A stretch of 64,000 nucleotides of DNA, taken from Rallus limicola. Its lineage: Eukaryota; Chordata; Aves; Gruiformes; Rallidae. Within the stretch, counting starts at the first letter, position 1. Each line of letters opens with the position of its first letter. The stretch is taken from NCBI GenBank assembly GCA_022605955.1, contig JAKCOZ010000060.1, positions 68,501-132,500 of the forward strand, in the 5' to 3' direction. The translations under genes were made by a program, and so were the position numbers. Shown here one piece after another: positions 24,670 to 37,643 of this stretch. A model generated the notes under the pieces. It was given only the letters and a program-made list of their open reading frames with translations, was not told where the DNA came from and ran no database searches.

Positions 24670-25246
24670 GTGAGTTTATTTTTTAGTCACTTGCCCATTA
24701 GAGAATCAACCAAGACTGGAAGGAAAAGGAAAAAAGGAAAAAGGTCATGAAAGTAAAAGGTGAAGCACAAAAGGACAATGCAGAAGAACATGACGGATAC
24801 ATAAGACTCATAATTCAGGCAAGAGTTTAAACAAGTATGAAAATCACTCTCTTTCTGCATTTTCAGATTAAAGACTTTGTTTAAATTGGATATGCTTTTA
24901 ATTTGTTTCTGTTAGAAAAATACCAGACGTGATCTTCATCTCCATAAAGCTCCAGTCACCTTAATTTTCTGCCACATTGATTTACATGAAAGGAAATTCA
25001 GGAACTTACAACTTAGCTAATGCCTGCTAAACTGTTACCTACAAAGATATATGGAATCACTCACTGTAAATAAAGTAGCCTACATGTAAAATATCTCTAG
25101 GGTATTCTTATCTAACTTAGAAAATGTAGATGAGACAGTAAATTATTTTCCTGTCTGACACAGGTCTATAAACTTTTCTTCAAATTTTCATTCCACATTG
25201 GTGTAAAAGGCAGTCTTTATAAAGTTTGCTTGTTTCTTTCTCCCAG

Positions 25247-25550
25247 AAAAAAAGACACAGAAAGGGAAGAGAAAAGGATACTGACACCAGGATTTACGGA
25301 CAGCTCAGTGAGTTTAGGCATTCAGTAGGGAACAGAAGATTTGGGGTTTGTTCTTGTGCTGCCAATTTTTTCTTTCCAGGGCTGTACCCCTTTGCTGAAA
25401 TCATTAATTGTGCTGTGACACCCAGAAGACTTGACTTAAACCCAAGCACAAGGAGAGGATGATAAACCCTGTTTCCATAATTAATTATTTCTGAAAATGT
25501 CAGGGCTCTGGCTGATGAGACTGAGATCCAGGCCATTCTGAATCACTCAG
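25247..25550 (+). other. Candidate exon 3 region with two alternative acceptors
   Basis: Two strong acceptors lie close together, TGTTTCTTTCTCCCAG ending at 25246 and TTTTTTCTTTCCAG ending at 25379. A strong donor CAG|GTATGAGT follows at 25551. A weaker donor (CTCA|GTGAGT) lies at about 25310. All three forward frames of 25380-25550 contain stops, so any transcript would be non-coding. The intron between the two acceptor-bounded pieces would be only about 70 bp, which favours alternative acceptor use over two separate exons. Confidence 0.28.
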
Positions 25551-27910
25551 GTATGAGTCTCAAGCTTGTCTCCCATGTTGCCAAGTGAATATAGTGACCA
25601 CTGGTGAACAGGCCTGGCTTTGGGCACAAAGCCTGCTAGGAAGCTGAGAAATGTTTCATATTCAACTTGCTATGCTCTGCCTTTCTCTTCCTCACTATTC
25701 CTCTGATGTTTGGTTTTGATGAACTTAATTTTTAAAATTAAATCTGTGCTTACTGTAGACTGGAAAGAAATCATCATCTTTGGGTAACTCTGGGGTGGAG
25801 AGAATTCAAACACACGTAATTTTAATCTTAAATTAATTATAGAGCTCCTTGAATGCTGAGGCAGAAAAACAAAGCCGCTTTGTAAGCTAATGGATGAAAA
25901 GCCTTAGTAACTTTGCAACCCAAATAGTTCACCTACATCGCATTTGACCTTGCATACTGAGCATGAAAAGTCATGAAACTACACCAGGAAGACTATCTGG
26001 GGTCGGGACAGGGCAAAGAGAACTTCATAACAATCAGGCAGACAGAAAATCTCTTCTACACCCACACTAGAGCTGATGCCAGCCTCATTATGCTATTGGG
26101 TCCTCTGTCTTTTTCCATGGCCAAGAGCACATCATATCTAGCTTAATGCAAACAGCCCTTCTAACAATTTCTGTGTGTCTGTACATAGCACTTCTTTGAT
26201 CTTCTAAGTAGTTCATTCACATAGCCTTAGAGTTCCTCTCCTCTATTGTTCAAAAGATATCAAAATGTGGATTTTTAGTATCTCCTTTTTCTGTGTCCTC
26301 TGAAAGGCGTATCCAAGAGGCTTGATCCCCTCTGAATTTTGTGCAACAGCCCTCAAAAACCTCAGCATTCTGTAAAGCACCTTCAGTTGACTACCTCAAA
26401 TTAGAAAACTTTGAAGACACTGACAAATATGGGACATTGATTATGTTTAGAAATTGTTTTCCAAATGAATCTACATTTTCTGGTCTGTTCTAAATTACTT
26501 TGTCATGAACACATGTGAAAGCAGAGAGTACATAATATATTAAATTTTGTTTTCTGTATATTGCTTAAAAGACATTTATATCAATATTAGTGAACATATG
26601 AAGTTAAAAAGCATGCAAGTCATGGAGGAAAAGAAAAAAACACCAGCTCTCTGTGTCCTCTAGCTATTGTGATTACAGTATTGATCATGAGTTATGCCTC
26701 CCAGTTCAAACTGCAACACTGTACTATGACATCACTACTAATCCTGTATCAAAGAAAACTATTGGTAGTATAGATCCTGATTTTACATACGTCCCTGTTT
26801 GTAAAAATGAATTAATCATTTATAATATTAATAAGCTGGCTTGTTTAGGATATTAATTTCTCTTACAACCTGTTAGAGAAGTTCTTCTCAAGAAGTCACT
26901 GAAATCCTCTCGGCTATCTGGATAACAGCCTGATATCAATTTTGCAAACCCTGTGTATTCTTTATTACAATATTTGTAGTTTGTTTTCTGCAGAGCAAAT
27001 CTCATGATTTGAAGCTGTTGTGGCCCCTTCCCTCATAAGTTTTTTTGTAATCTGCTGAAACCATGAATGCAACCCTGTCACTAGGGTCCTGTCTACAAAT
27101 AATGGCAATAAGAGGCTCACTTTGCATGTTATGCAGAGGTCACAGATATAAAAAAAAAATTCATTCTTTCTGGGACTGAAGCTCTTTAATAATATTTATA
27201 TGAGCAGGTTAGCCCATCCTGCCCCTGTGAGGTTCCTTGTCCACAGAGAAAATTCAATACAACCAAAGGCAGAACATGTTACAGCTACTGCCTTGGGTGT
27301 CTCCCATGTGGAAGAGAACAACCCTTAGTTTTTAGATTCGTGAACAAGGTGCTGCTGCAGCAGTGCACTGAGACCATAGGCCATGCTGCCATTTCCCCCC
27401 CCTACCCATTGAGGCTCATGTGTCCTAAGTGCTTCTCCAAAAAGCTTTCCTGCTCTAGCCAGTCCTAGAGGTCTCTCTGCCAAGGGAGAGGTGCTTTGGC
27501 AAAACATTGCTTCTGCAAAATGTTTTACAGAGAGAATTTGTCTTCTTGCTGTGGAGGAGCTGGTAAACTTCAAGATATGCCAAACAGGAGATACCGCAGG
27601 TGAGGGTTTCATAAATACCTTCTAAGTGGACTTGGTATACATGGCTCAGCTGTGGAAGACTTTTCTCCTCAGTGCCTGGATAGTACAACTATTTTGCCCA
27701 CACTGCTGATGGAGCTGGAAAGCAGTGGGGGAGACACCAGGCGTGATGCTTAGGCTGTTGACGTCTTGATTTCACTTGGAAAGAGAAATTAGGTTGTCCA
27801 TGTTCTGAATGAACTGGTTCCAGAACAACAGGAAAAAAAAACAACCTTTCAAATATCTGTGCAATGGGCAATTTTGGGCAACTCTAAAGGAGAAAATCTT
27901 GAATAATGAA
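25551..27910. other. Unique non-coding DNA
   Basis: No supported gene or repeat. A moderately GC-richer stretch at about 27340-27720 carries minus-strand frames of 77 and 95 codons without recognisable domains. Confidence 0.55.
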
Positions 27911-27998
27911 CTAGGAGCATGATTTGAACCCCTGAAATTTTATAATATGGAAATCCTGAAATAAAAGCAGAGTACCACGTTATACCAATGGTCTCAAG
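27911..27998 (-). repeat. Possible tRNA-derived SINE relic
   Basis: On the minus strand, TGGTATAACGTGG (27975-27987) resembles a Pol III A box, and GGTTCAAATC (27921-27930) resembles a B box (GGTTCRANTC). They are about 45 bp apart, as in tRNA genes and tRNA-derived SINEs. The acceptor and T stems do not pair well, so it is not a functional tRNA. It could be an old SINE head or coincidence. Confidence 0.2.
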
Positions 27999-30900
27999 TA
28001 ATAGCTCATGTGACTGGATAATATTTTGTTACAACTAGAAAAGGATATTTAATGGAATTTACTGCATCCATACTAGACTTATGGCTTACCCAGGAGATGC
28101 CAAAATTGTTCACACTTAATGATTAAACCCCAGAGGAACTTCACGGGTTCTCTCTCCTTAATCTCCTTATCTCTGCATAAAGAAATATAAAGGTCTTTTT
28201 GCACCTTCTCCCAGCAATGATGGTAAATTTTCTTAAAGTATTGCAGAAAATACGTAGACAACTTCTATGAATAACTGATGTCAACATACTCTTGAAAAAT
28301 CATATAGCTATCCAGGTGTATAAAGAACAAATACCCTATAATTTTTGTATTAAAAAAAAAAAAAAAGGTAGTGAACATAAGGAAAAGCTGTGTATCAAGG
28401 AGATCTAAATTTATGCTCTAGTCAGATTGTGAAACCAGTCATTTCACAAAATGACTGAAAATAGTAGAGAGACATCACATGAGATGTTGGCTGCCAGTTA
28501 TTTCAGGTAATTACTGAAGTAACACACAAACCAATTTTCTACATGCATATTAAAAAAATAAAAGAAAGAAGAAAAGATAGTTTTATATTTACAATAACCG
28601 TAGTTTTTCCAGAAGCAATGTTTACTTATTGGTAAATCAGACTAGACTGATACCAGCTATTAGATTTTGGCTTTATTCAGTGGTTATAGCTACCTGTTTT
28701 ACCTATTTTTGCAATACTATGACATTTTATAAAATCCTGGTCTCCACCCATAGAAAACTGGACTAAGATCTCTCAAATCAGGGGGAACAAGACAAAACAA
28801 CTCCCAAAGTACTTCTGTAGTGTCAGTCCACCTCTCTCCAGGTTACTCTCAGTTCTTTTTACCATGATGTACTCTGATGCAGGTAATCTGTAGCAATGAG
28901 GTCAGATGTACTGATAGCATATCTTACCTGTGTGAAGGGTAATTGGTTGTGGTTCATCAGTATTTTGATGTGAAAACAAGCAAAAATGTGAAGCCTTCTT
29001 GCACTGTTCATAGTGAGATGGCAAAAATTATTCCAGCTGGTAGTTAGCCAGTCAAGACCTCTAACAACCACAGGCTTCTTGGCTCTAGGACTGGTTCAGA
29101 TTGGAAACCTGGTGCTCTGGAGGAATCATTTTTCTGGAAAAAGTCTATGTTAGTTTTAGCTCCTAGTGACAAGAGGAGCAGATACACTGGTGCAAAAGGG
29201 ATGGAGAAAGAAGCACTGTGCACCAGAGGTGTCCAAACTGAATGGACAGCCAATGGTCATCCAAAATAAAGAAGTTACCTCAGTGGGCCAAAGAGCCATA
29301 GTTGGTACACAATTCCTTGAGATGACCACTAAGATGTTGATGGTTCTATGTTCAACAAGAATAATAAAAAAATGATCCTAAACAGATCATACACTCACAT
29401 ATGTGTTGATAGATTTATCTCAAGGTCCACTGTGATATGAAATTAAAAATAGACAGTTAGTATAGATAGGAATTACTTGAGCACTTCAGATACAACTGTC
29501 ATGACTTTTTAAAAAAATGTTAATTTTCTGAGTAATAGGAGCCCGACTTTTCATGCCTATTCTATTTCATCATTATAAATAACAAAGTTTCATCATCATC
29601 TTCATCTTCAGAAATTTATTGTGGAATCCAAAAGATCAAAAGAATTAATTAAAATACTCACCTGCTCAGTGAAAATCAGCTAACTGATGTTGTGTATGTA
29701 GTTTATCTGAATTTCATGTTGATGAACTCTAGATCTATTGCATAATTAGTGGACAACAATATTTGGACAAAATAAAATAAATCATTATAGATTCCTATAA
29801 AAAAATTAATATAATCTAGATTTTTCAGCCATCCTGTTTTCTCCTTGAAAAATCTGGTCACTGGGTTTGAGCCTTTCCCAAGGGACTTTGGCTTCTCTGC
29901 TTTGTAGAGAAGCTATGAGCCACCTTCATTGCAATTTCCAGTCCATTACTTTTGGAGACTAATGGCAATTACAGGGTGCACTGATAATGCCCTTGCTGTA
30001 CTTTAGACTCTCACAATATTTGTTGGGGTTTTTTTCCTACAGCCCTTACTCATGAACCTATGCAATTACTAAACCACTTTGATTTTATTTTCCTAATGAA
30101 AAATAGTCTCTCCACTGAAAAAAGTATAAACTCTAATGAAAACATCCAGGACCCAATATTTATTACTCTTAAGTCTGATAATATTTTGGAGTTGGACATT
30201 TTTTTCTGTGAATGGGATCTAGTAAGCACTTGCAAAATGAGCATAGGCATCACCAAGATGTCCCAGTGCAGTGATGCATTACATGATAGAGAGGGAAATG
30301 CCATTTTTGTGATATAAATAAAAGACTGATGAGGAGAGGCCGTGGTACTCTAGGAACACTCCAACAACAGCTTCATTTGTACAGCTACAGTAGAATTACC
30401 CTAACAATAGTGTATTCACTATGGATAACCGCAGAGCGACAATATCAGGATGAAAGCATTGCCCTGTAGGAGCTGGTGAAGACAAATCAAGCTGGTGGAT
30501 CTGGCACTCTTAGGATCTGCTGGCACGTCTCCCTGCGTGGCAGAGCTGCACATCCAGCAGGCAAAGAGCTTCTACACCAACAGCTGGTCTGGACTTTTCT
30601 GGTAAAGAGAAGTCTCAGCACAAAAATGACAATTTGTTAAAGATGGAGTGTTTCAAAGCAGAATGTAAGTTTGAATGCATTTATGAAGCCTCCCAGTTGC
30701 CAGCTGGTTGTGTGTGACCCTCTTAGATCCTGAAACTGGTAATCCCCTGTGGTCAGGATGTGCTGTCAGACTCCCCAGAAATGTCTGACAACCCTACAGT
30801 GCAATTGCAGAGTAGGCAATAAACTGCATGGGTGGACTTCCAAAAGACTGCAAAGTCTGATAACCTCGTCCCCTGTCAACACTCAGCCCATCTCCTGGTT

Positions 30901-31779
30901 CTTTTCTAGGAATTCATGGCTAAACCAGAGCCAGAAATTTCTGGTGCTCGGGGGTCAGAAATCCTTGCTTAATTTTATTTCAAAGCTTTTTATGTTAGAT
31001 GTTTTGAATATTTTAAAACAGAAAAAAATACTAACAATCCCAAACTATTTTCTGCCAGAAATTTTCAAGTGTCTTCTAGAACTTCTTTCTCCACTGAACA
31101 GCAAATCCAAATTTTGAGACACTCTCCAGAGTCAACGAGGAACCTAGTTTTACTTTTTGAAACACCGTGAGCACAGCACTGTGACTTGCACTGCAAAGCT
31201 GTAAGATTTAGTTCTCTATCTCAAAACACCTGTTTAAGGTAAATTTTCCAGGCATATCTGGGTTGCTTGTGACATAGTATTTCATAGTTATGATTTTTAG
31301 TCTTCGTAGTCAGCAACAACTTTTGAGATTACACAGCTGCAAACATTTTATGATAGAAATGAACCAAAGGTATTATTTGTGTAAAATAGCTACCTGCTTC
31401 ACACTTTTTAAATCTCTACTTTACCTTTCTTTAGCTTGTTTATTTTTAAACACAAACACAGTGTACTGCATTTTTTATTATAACAGGCTTGCCCAAACAT
31501 GGCAGTTATGGTAAGGATCACCTGGTTACTCACAATTTTATTGTAATTGCATTGCCTATACTTTTACTAAATTGTAACTGCTTTGGCTGAATTTTTCCAG
31601 GTTTCCTCAGGATGCTCTTTTGTATCCTCTTTGCATCAGGGTACAAAAATTTTCTATGAAGGGCCAGACAAAGGTATGCAGCTAATGAGGTTGGGGTACC
31701 TTAAATGTGTTTGATATTGTTAATGTAGTCTGGCAATATATTTCTGAAGAACACTGATGTCCTGGTGTATGAGGTGCGA
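27999..31779. other. Unique non-coding DNA
   Basis: AT-rich sequence with no gene, RNA or transposon that I can support. Open frames reach 122 codons (30749-31117) but show no domain or codon pattern. A short A tract lies at about 28352-28366. Confidence 0.55.
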
Positions 31780-32140
31780 CTTGTCAGCCATTGGGACTGA
31801 AGATCAGTTGGTGTGAGAGAAGAAAATGCTGAGATCAAGTGAGAGCTGGATAGGGAACATTTGGAGGAGGTAGGGTGAATTAGAGGCCAACAAACAGCAA
31901 GTTAAAACACGTTCAGGTGAATAAACCTGAACTGGAGGGAGGAGAGATTAGAGTGGACAACTGGTTGTACCTGATGGAGAGAGCTGGAGCAAGTTCATAG
32001 GAGAGGGAACTGAGATTGGGTGGGAAATGGTTTGGGATTAGAGCTGTGGACTCAGATAGAGACCACAAAAGATGCTATAGAGGTGGGAAAGTGGAGACCT
32101 AATGGAAGCCAGGGATGAGACACAGGTGGGGTATCTTGGT
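31780..32140 (+). repeat. Purine-rich block, unclassified
   Basis: About 360 bp with strong G+A bias on the plus strand, including GGAGGGAGGAGAG, GGAGAGGGAACTGAG, GGGTGGGAAATGG and GTGGAGACC motifs, and low T. It stands out from the AT-rich surroundings. It may be the relic of an unrecognised interspersed element or a purine-skewed transcribed segment. No tandem periodicity is obvious. Confidence 0.35.
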
Positions 32141-33334
32141 GGTGAAGACGAGTGCATTGTGTCTTTCCCCTCAGTAAAATGACTTCAGCAGTGTTGCACC
32201 CTTTCTGCGTTGTTCCATGTAAAGGATAATCTTGTACTTCAGTTCTTGGTTATTCTCTCAGCAAAAGGTATCGTTCTGTGAGTTTTAAAACTCCCTCTCC
32301 TGTTACTGAAATATAAAGACATGTTGAATCAACAGGCACAGACAGAATTTCTAGGCTTTCACTTTCCTTTTCTAAAAGCTTGAAAAATTGAATGAAGACC
32401 CATCTAAAGCCATTTTCATTGTAAATTTATGCATGGGGAAGTTAGGAAATATAAAAAATGAGGTTGTTTATACAATTGTAATCCACCTGCCCTATAAATA
32501 CACGTTATGATGTACTGTTCACCACTAAAATGATATACTTTTTTCCCTTTCTTCCCTTTTTTCTCCAAAGGACTATGGCTTTGTTGGGTTATTAGATGAT
32601 GGAATATGCTCCCAGAATGAATCAAGATGCTGTGTTGACAGAAGCTCTTGTCACTAACTACTCCTCACTTATCCTGTTGTAAAAGTGTGAAGGCTTGCAT
32701 GAACACAGTGGAGGACACTATCAATTATAATTCTCATGAATATAAAAAGAATTATGTGAATAGCTGGAGTATTTCAAACAATTGCACAACTCGTATTTCT
32801 AAGAAAGAAGTTTGGTTCTTTAAACAGGCACTCTGCATGAATTTGCTTGGCAGTATCAGTGAAAATTCCTTGCCAAGAGTTATTTTGCCTTCTTTCACAG
32901 AGAAAAATTCAATGTGGTTGTTTCAGCTGGGCAATTTCTAATATGGAGATGAGAGTTAGGAGGGACAGGGAAGATTTCACAGACTATGGGCAGGAAAGAG
33001 AACTCCCTGAGAAGGGGTTAGTAGGATGAAAACTAAGAAAACTAAAAATTGCTTATATCCAAACTGCAGTAGTTACAAAGATGTTGCAGCATAATTCGCA
33101 TCCCATGGAAGTCAAAAAGATGGGGTGTCTACTCAGTGGTGTAAGATTTCTAATAAGCCACATGGTCACTCAAAATAGGTTAGTTTTAGGGCTGTATTTT
33201 ATCAGAAAGTGTGATTTTGAAGTGCAACGGTCCCTCCATATTCTGAACAGACTTTCAGAAAAACATATGTATCAAAACCACCTGTAAAAATATGAACCCC
33301 TTAGTTTTTGTGGGTTAAGGAATTGCACATAAGT
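32141..33334. other. Unique non-coding DNA
   Basis: Nothing recognisable. The two overlapping frames at 32648-33029 are short and lack domains. Confidence 0.55.
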
Positions 33335-33401
33335 TTATATATACATACATATATATGTGTGTATAAACTCACTTGTATGAACTTTATATATATATATATA
33401 C
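33335..33401. repeat. TA/TG-rich microsatellite
   Basis: TATATATACATACATATATATGTGTGTATA-type sequence, then a spacer, then a second TATATATATATATA run. Confidence 0.85.
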
Positions 33402-34179
33402 TTACACATTTACCTCCTGGAGGGAAAACTACCCCCCCATATTGCAGACTGCAGAAGTAAAAGTTCTGTGGGTTGAGTGCTTGTTATCACGGGCAAACAT
33501 GTCGCTTATCATTGATTTCACATTATCTTGGAGAAAAAAAAAAGACTGGAGCTTCACCTTCATCTTTCTTCACTGTCCTGATATTTTACAAAAAGTGCTC
33601 CTACCAACAGGGCAGAAACCAAATAATCTGCATACACACCCACAAGGTTCCTTTATCGAGAGCTAAAAGGTCTGTTCCTATAGCTCATGCTGATGAAGTT
33701 AAAACAATACCACCCCCTTTCTATTTCACAGTAATTAAAATGTTAATTTGCTAAGAAGTTTTGCCACTTTTCTTAAAAGCTTTAAATTTCAACATGTAAA
33801 TACTGGATTTTGAAAACCAGCAGCCTCACAGTAGGATACGAAATCTGTGAGCCTGGATAATGCCTTTAAAACATTCAGAAGCAACAACAAAATACGTTTT
33901 TGGACATGCCAGAAGGAGTTAACTGTGATTAATTGCTTTTTACTCCAGCTCATTTGACGATTAAGATTTCTGTCTCAAGGAATTGTCAGTATAAAACAAT
34001 ATATCAAAGTTTAAATATCAGTAATAAAATGGTACAGGAAGATATTCTGTGACTACTTAGAACTGAAAGCATTTTATTGAAAAAGGCCTTGTTTTATTTG
34101 GCAGCCATCCATGACCTCCTACTGTTGACAAAACTAGCAGCAATTCCTATTTGAAGTGTACCAGAAGATGATCCTGCTC
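33402..34179. other. Unique non-coding DNA
   Basis: No gene or transposon is seen. AT-rich, with a frame of 97 codons at most and no domain. Confidence 0.55.
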
Positions 34180-34520
34180 AGCAGAAGCTGCTGCTTTAGA
34201 GCATTTACAGGATTTATCTCTAAATTAATATTTTCATCGAACACTCTCACTATACACCTTACATAATCTTTAAATTATAGGAAAATGCTAGAAGGGTGTT
34301 CTGAGAGTCGGCTGCTGAAGTAATGCTGGAGATTTATAGCTCTCTGAAGTCGACATTTGTGACTGACCTACAGCGCACCAGGGCTGCTATTTCCCTTTCC
34401 TGATTCATGATAAGTGCAGCTGTCTCCAAATAAGCCTCCAGAGCCCATTAATGCCCAGTTCATTCCCTCATGGTAAATATGCACATCTCCAGCTTCACTT
34501 TTTAATGCTCTGTTGCTGTT
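34180..34520. promoter_or_regulatory. Possible conserved non-coding element
   Basis: A repeat-free, compositionally balanced stretch contains clustered short motifs typical of developmental enhancers: TTTATAGC, GGTAAATATGCACAT, CCATTAATGCC, CTTTTTAATG and TGATTCATGA (AP-1/bZIP-like). There is no open frame. The call rests on motif content and contrast with flanking low-complexity DNA only. Confidence 0.2.
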
Positions 34521-34980
34521 AAGTTGAATAGAAAATTAGGCTTTCTATTTTTTCCTCCTTTAAAAATAAATTTTTCAAGCACCAAGGTAGCAATGACTTT
34601 AAAGACTCCAGTTCGTACATTTATGTTTCTGTCTAAACAAGTATTAAAGAAAAAAAAAAGAAGCTATTTATACACTAAAGACTGCAAAATCGTATTTCAC
34701 TTGCTTGATGGATTTTTAATCTCTCTTAGTGTGGTCCCCTAGCTTCCTTGCATTTGTTGTGTGAAGTATACACAAGATACAACTAATTAACAAAATAATT
34801 TGCAGGATGATATGAAGGTAAATATTAAAAGGGAAGAGAAAACACATTTTTAAAATGTCAAAAAAAAAAAAAAAAAACAACCCAAAAAAAGGCCATGCAT
34901 TTGTCATCCCTGCCTCAATTTGTTTTTCATTAATAAAATATACATTGTTTTCTATTCGGAAAATTTACTAGCAGCAACAC
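34521..34980. other. Unique AT-rich non-coding DNA
   Basis: Contains an A tract at about 34859-34877 followed by AACAACCCAAAAAAAGG. No gene is seen. Confidence 0.55.
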
Positions 34981-35300
34981 ATTCAGCGCACAGCTTTGTC
35001 TCTTTGGAGATGAAGTCTTTGTTTAAGCACCGGCGATTGGTGGGTTGTGGTTTTTTTTGTGCCATTGTCTAATCTGTCAGATTGGACGAGCATGTGTGTT
35101 TAGGGGTGCGGAGATGTGCGGCCACACCTGCTGTGCAAAGCTGCGAACTCACAACTCTCCCCACCATCACAATGTGTTGCGCTCGGAGCCTCTTTGTTGT
35201 GATGGAGCTGCTGGTGGTTGTGTGGCTGAAGTGTCACAAGTGTCAGGCCTCATTACAGTCACCATAATCGCTCTAAAACCACCTCTCATTTTGACCGTTT
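34981..35300. promoter_or_regulatory. CpG-enriched segment, possible regulatory DNA
   Basis: About ten CpG occur between 34987 and 35298 in otherwise CpG-poor DNA. The segment contains GATTGGTGGG (inverted CCAAT), CACACCTGC (E-box), CTTTGTCTCTTTG (SOX/TCF-like) and a 9-bp inverted repeat CCATCACAA / TTGTGATGG at 35164-35172 and 35197-35205 with a 24-bp spacer. The 85-codon frame at 35045-35302 is Cys/His-rich by chance composition and has no zinc-finger spacing. Confidence 0.25.
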
Positions 35301-37643
35301 AATAGTGAAGAGTAGGAAATTAAAGGCTAGATACCTAATAGATTTTGTGATGTTCAGTTGATTGTTCACTGGGATTTGAAAGCCCAAAACAAAAATTAAA
35401 AAGATCTGTTAATCATGTCTGTTCATCTGGAGCATAGTTTTTTTTAATGTTACTGGTAAGTCCATGCAAACAGGTGACAAGATGTTTAGAAAGCTTTTTA
35501 CCAAGTGATCAATTCCTTTCATGGGATTATTTCTGTAGAGATATAGAACATGGGATATTTAACAAGCCAAAAGAATTCCTTAAGGTGATGCTTTTACTCT
35601 TTTTCCACATTTGTATCTTAGAAACTCCTTTGTCTTTGGTGCTCCACCAGGCTTTGCTTTCCACTTTTCTGTTTAAGGAAAAAAAATAATCTTTAGTAGT
35701 ATTTGGATCACAGATTTTGTATTAGCTGATTACAGGGAAAAAGGCTCAAAAATTTGGCCCAGATTATTTCTGAGCTCTTCAGTGCTAAACAGGGTTCAAA
35801 ACTGCAGCTTTGATTTGAGAAATATCTGTATGATAGTTGCAGATATCTTTCAGTCACTATTTGATTTTTGCAGTTAATCTTATCTGCAAAAGTGAAGAAG
35901 TAATGACTTGAACAAGAAGCTGGAAATATGTGCAGAATATAGAAATATCAATTCTGTCAATAATTCAGATATTTGAAGGGATTTGCATTTCACTCAACTC
36001 TACATGGTGCACTGAATTCTTCTGAACACATTTTCTCACTATACACTAATTCTTTGACTTGTGTGCTTCTTCCCAAAGTTACTTCCCAGCAAATGTCAGT
36101 TAGTGCTTTTGGGGAAATTTTCACTACAGTCAAGTTAAGAGCGATCATCACTAATTAAAGAATACAGCTGATGCTCTTTATGAAATTATGCTTAAGCAAA
36201 GCCTGAATCTATTGTCACTCTCATAATACCGTGCAGCCCACCACAGGATTAATCGATTCTAATCTAGATCGGTCTTTTTAGGGACCTTAGACCTGTATGG
36301 CCTCATTAATTCAGATGCTACGTGACGGTTCAGAGGTTTCTTAAACCAGCCATAACCTGCATAAACAGACTTCTCTGGCAGCCTGAGATGGATGCTGTTA
36401 CCAGGTTAGAATTTCTGTCTTCCACCTGAAGTTGTTAGGCAGTAAAACTAAAAATGTGTGGACGCAGTTTTTCATCTGGAACTTTAGGAAACTCTATGGA
36501 ATGTCACCCTCCCTCAACACAAGAAAGGGGAGGAAAGTTTGCAGGCTTACCTAAATAGATGCTCCAGTGCCACCTAAAACATATCAGGTACTGTAAAAAC
36601 ATTCAAGAGAAGATTTATGTAAATCAAGGAGAAGAATACAAAACTTATTAAGTAGTTCAGGTGTACACTGGCCTAGGTTTAACCCATTTAATTTTTTCAT
36701 ATAAACTTTCCACCCAGAACTGCTGTTCTACATAGGCAATATTTCTTCACTTTTTCTCCCCACCCCCTCTGTGAACCATTAATACCTGCCATTTGTCTGA
36801 GGTCTTGTCCTCCTCTTTTACCGACCTCTCTCTTTCCCCTTTCCAACCAAAAATAAATCTCAGTTTCTCACAGCAGGCGCGATACCCTCCGTAAGGGTGT
36901 TACATCACTCTGAAGAACAACTGTACCCTGTCACAGAGATAACAAGAAGAATTACCAGGTGCTAACACTGCTATCTCCTCTACAGCTAGTTCACAAATGT
37001 GAGTTTAAATCTGTAGAACACAAAAGCCACTGGTACACAGGTAGCTAAATATACGCAGGTTTCCTAATTTTTTCCTATGTCAAGAATCCAGAGGATTCGC
37101 AGAAAAAAGATTATGGATGCATTGTCATCAGTTTGCTCTCACGTACAGACCTGGGGAGAAGAAAGCACAGTCCTAAGTGAATGATCTTGCTCAGAAATTG
37201 TGTATGACCAGTTTAGCCATGGATTAACACACCTCCAGAGAACATCTTTTAAAAGCACAGTTCCTTTAATGTCCTATTTTCATGATAAATGGGTCCAGTA
37301 CCCTGCAGTAGAGTCCCTAAAGGACAGACAGTAGCAAACTTTCCCGGACATAGCCCTAAAGAAAGTTTTCTTTTAACTCGCTGAAACAGAAGAACTGTAT
37401 TTAACTCAGTGACAGAATAAAGATGAATTAAAAACAGTATCTTTCAGGTGCCTTAACATCTGAAGACCCATGCCCTTGAGCTCCTGAACTACTGTGAACT
37501 CAGTTACAAGTGAGTCTGAAGTGATCTTGCACTCTTTGATGAGATAAATGTAATAAACTTTTTCTAAAATAAATAGAACTTATGCCAAATGGGGTTTAAA
37601 GCCACACAAAGTCCACAAACACCTATAAAACAGCTGAATTCAA
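35301..37643. other. Unique non-coding DNA
   Basis: No gene or repeat is identified. A small inverted motif ACCCTCCGTAAGGGT lies near 36887. Confidence 0.55.

Noticed and set aside
35045..35302. Cys/His-rich 85-codon frame that might suggest a zinc finger
   Set aside because: Cys and His spacing does not fit a C2H2 or other finger, and the frame lies in CpG-rich non-coding DNA.
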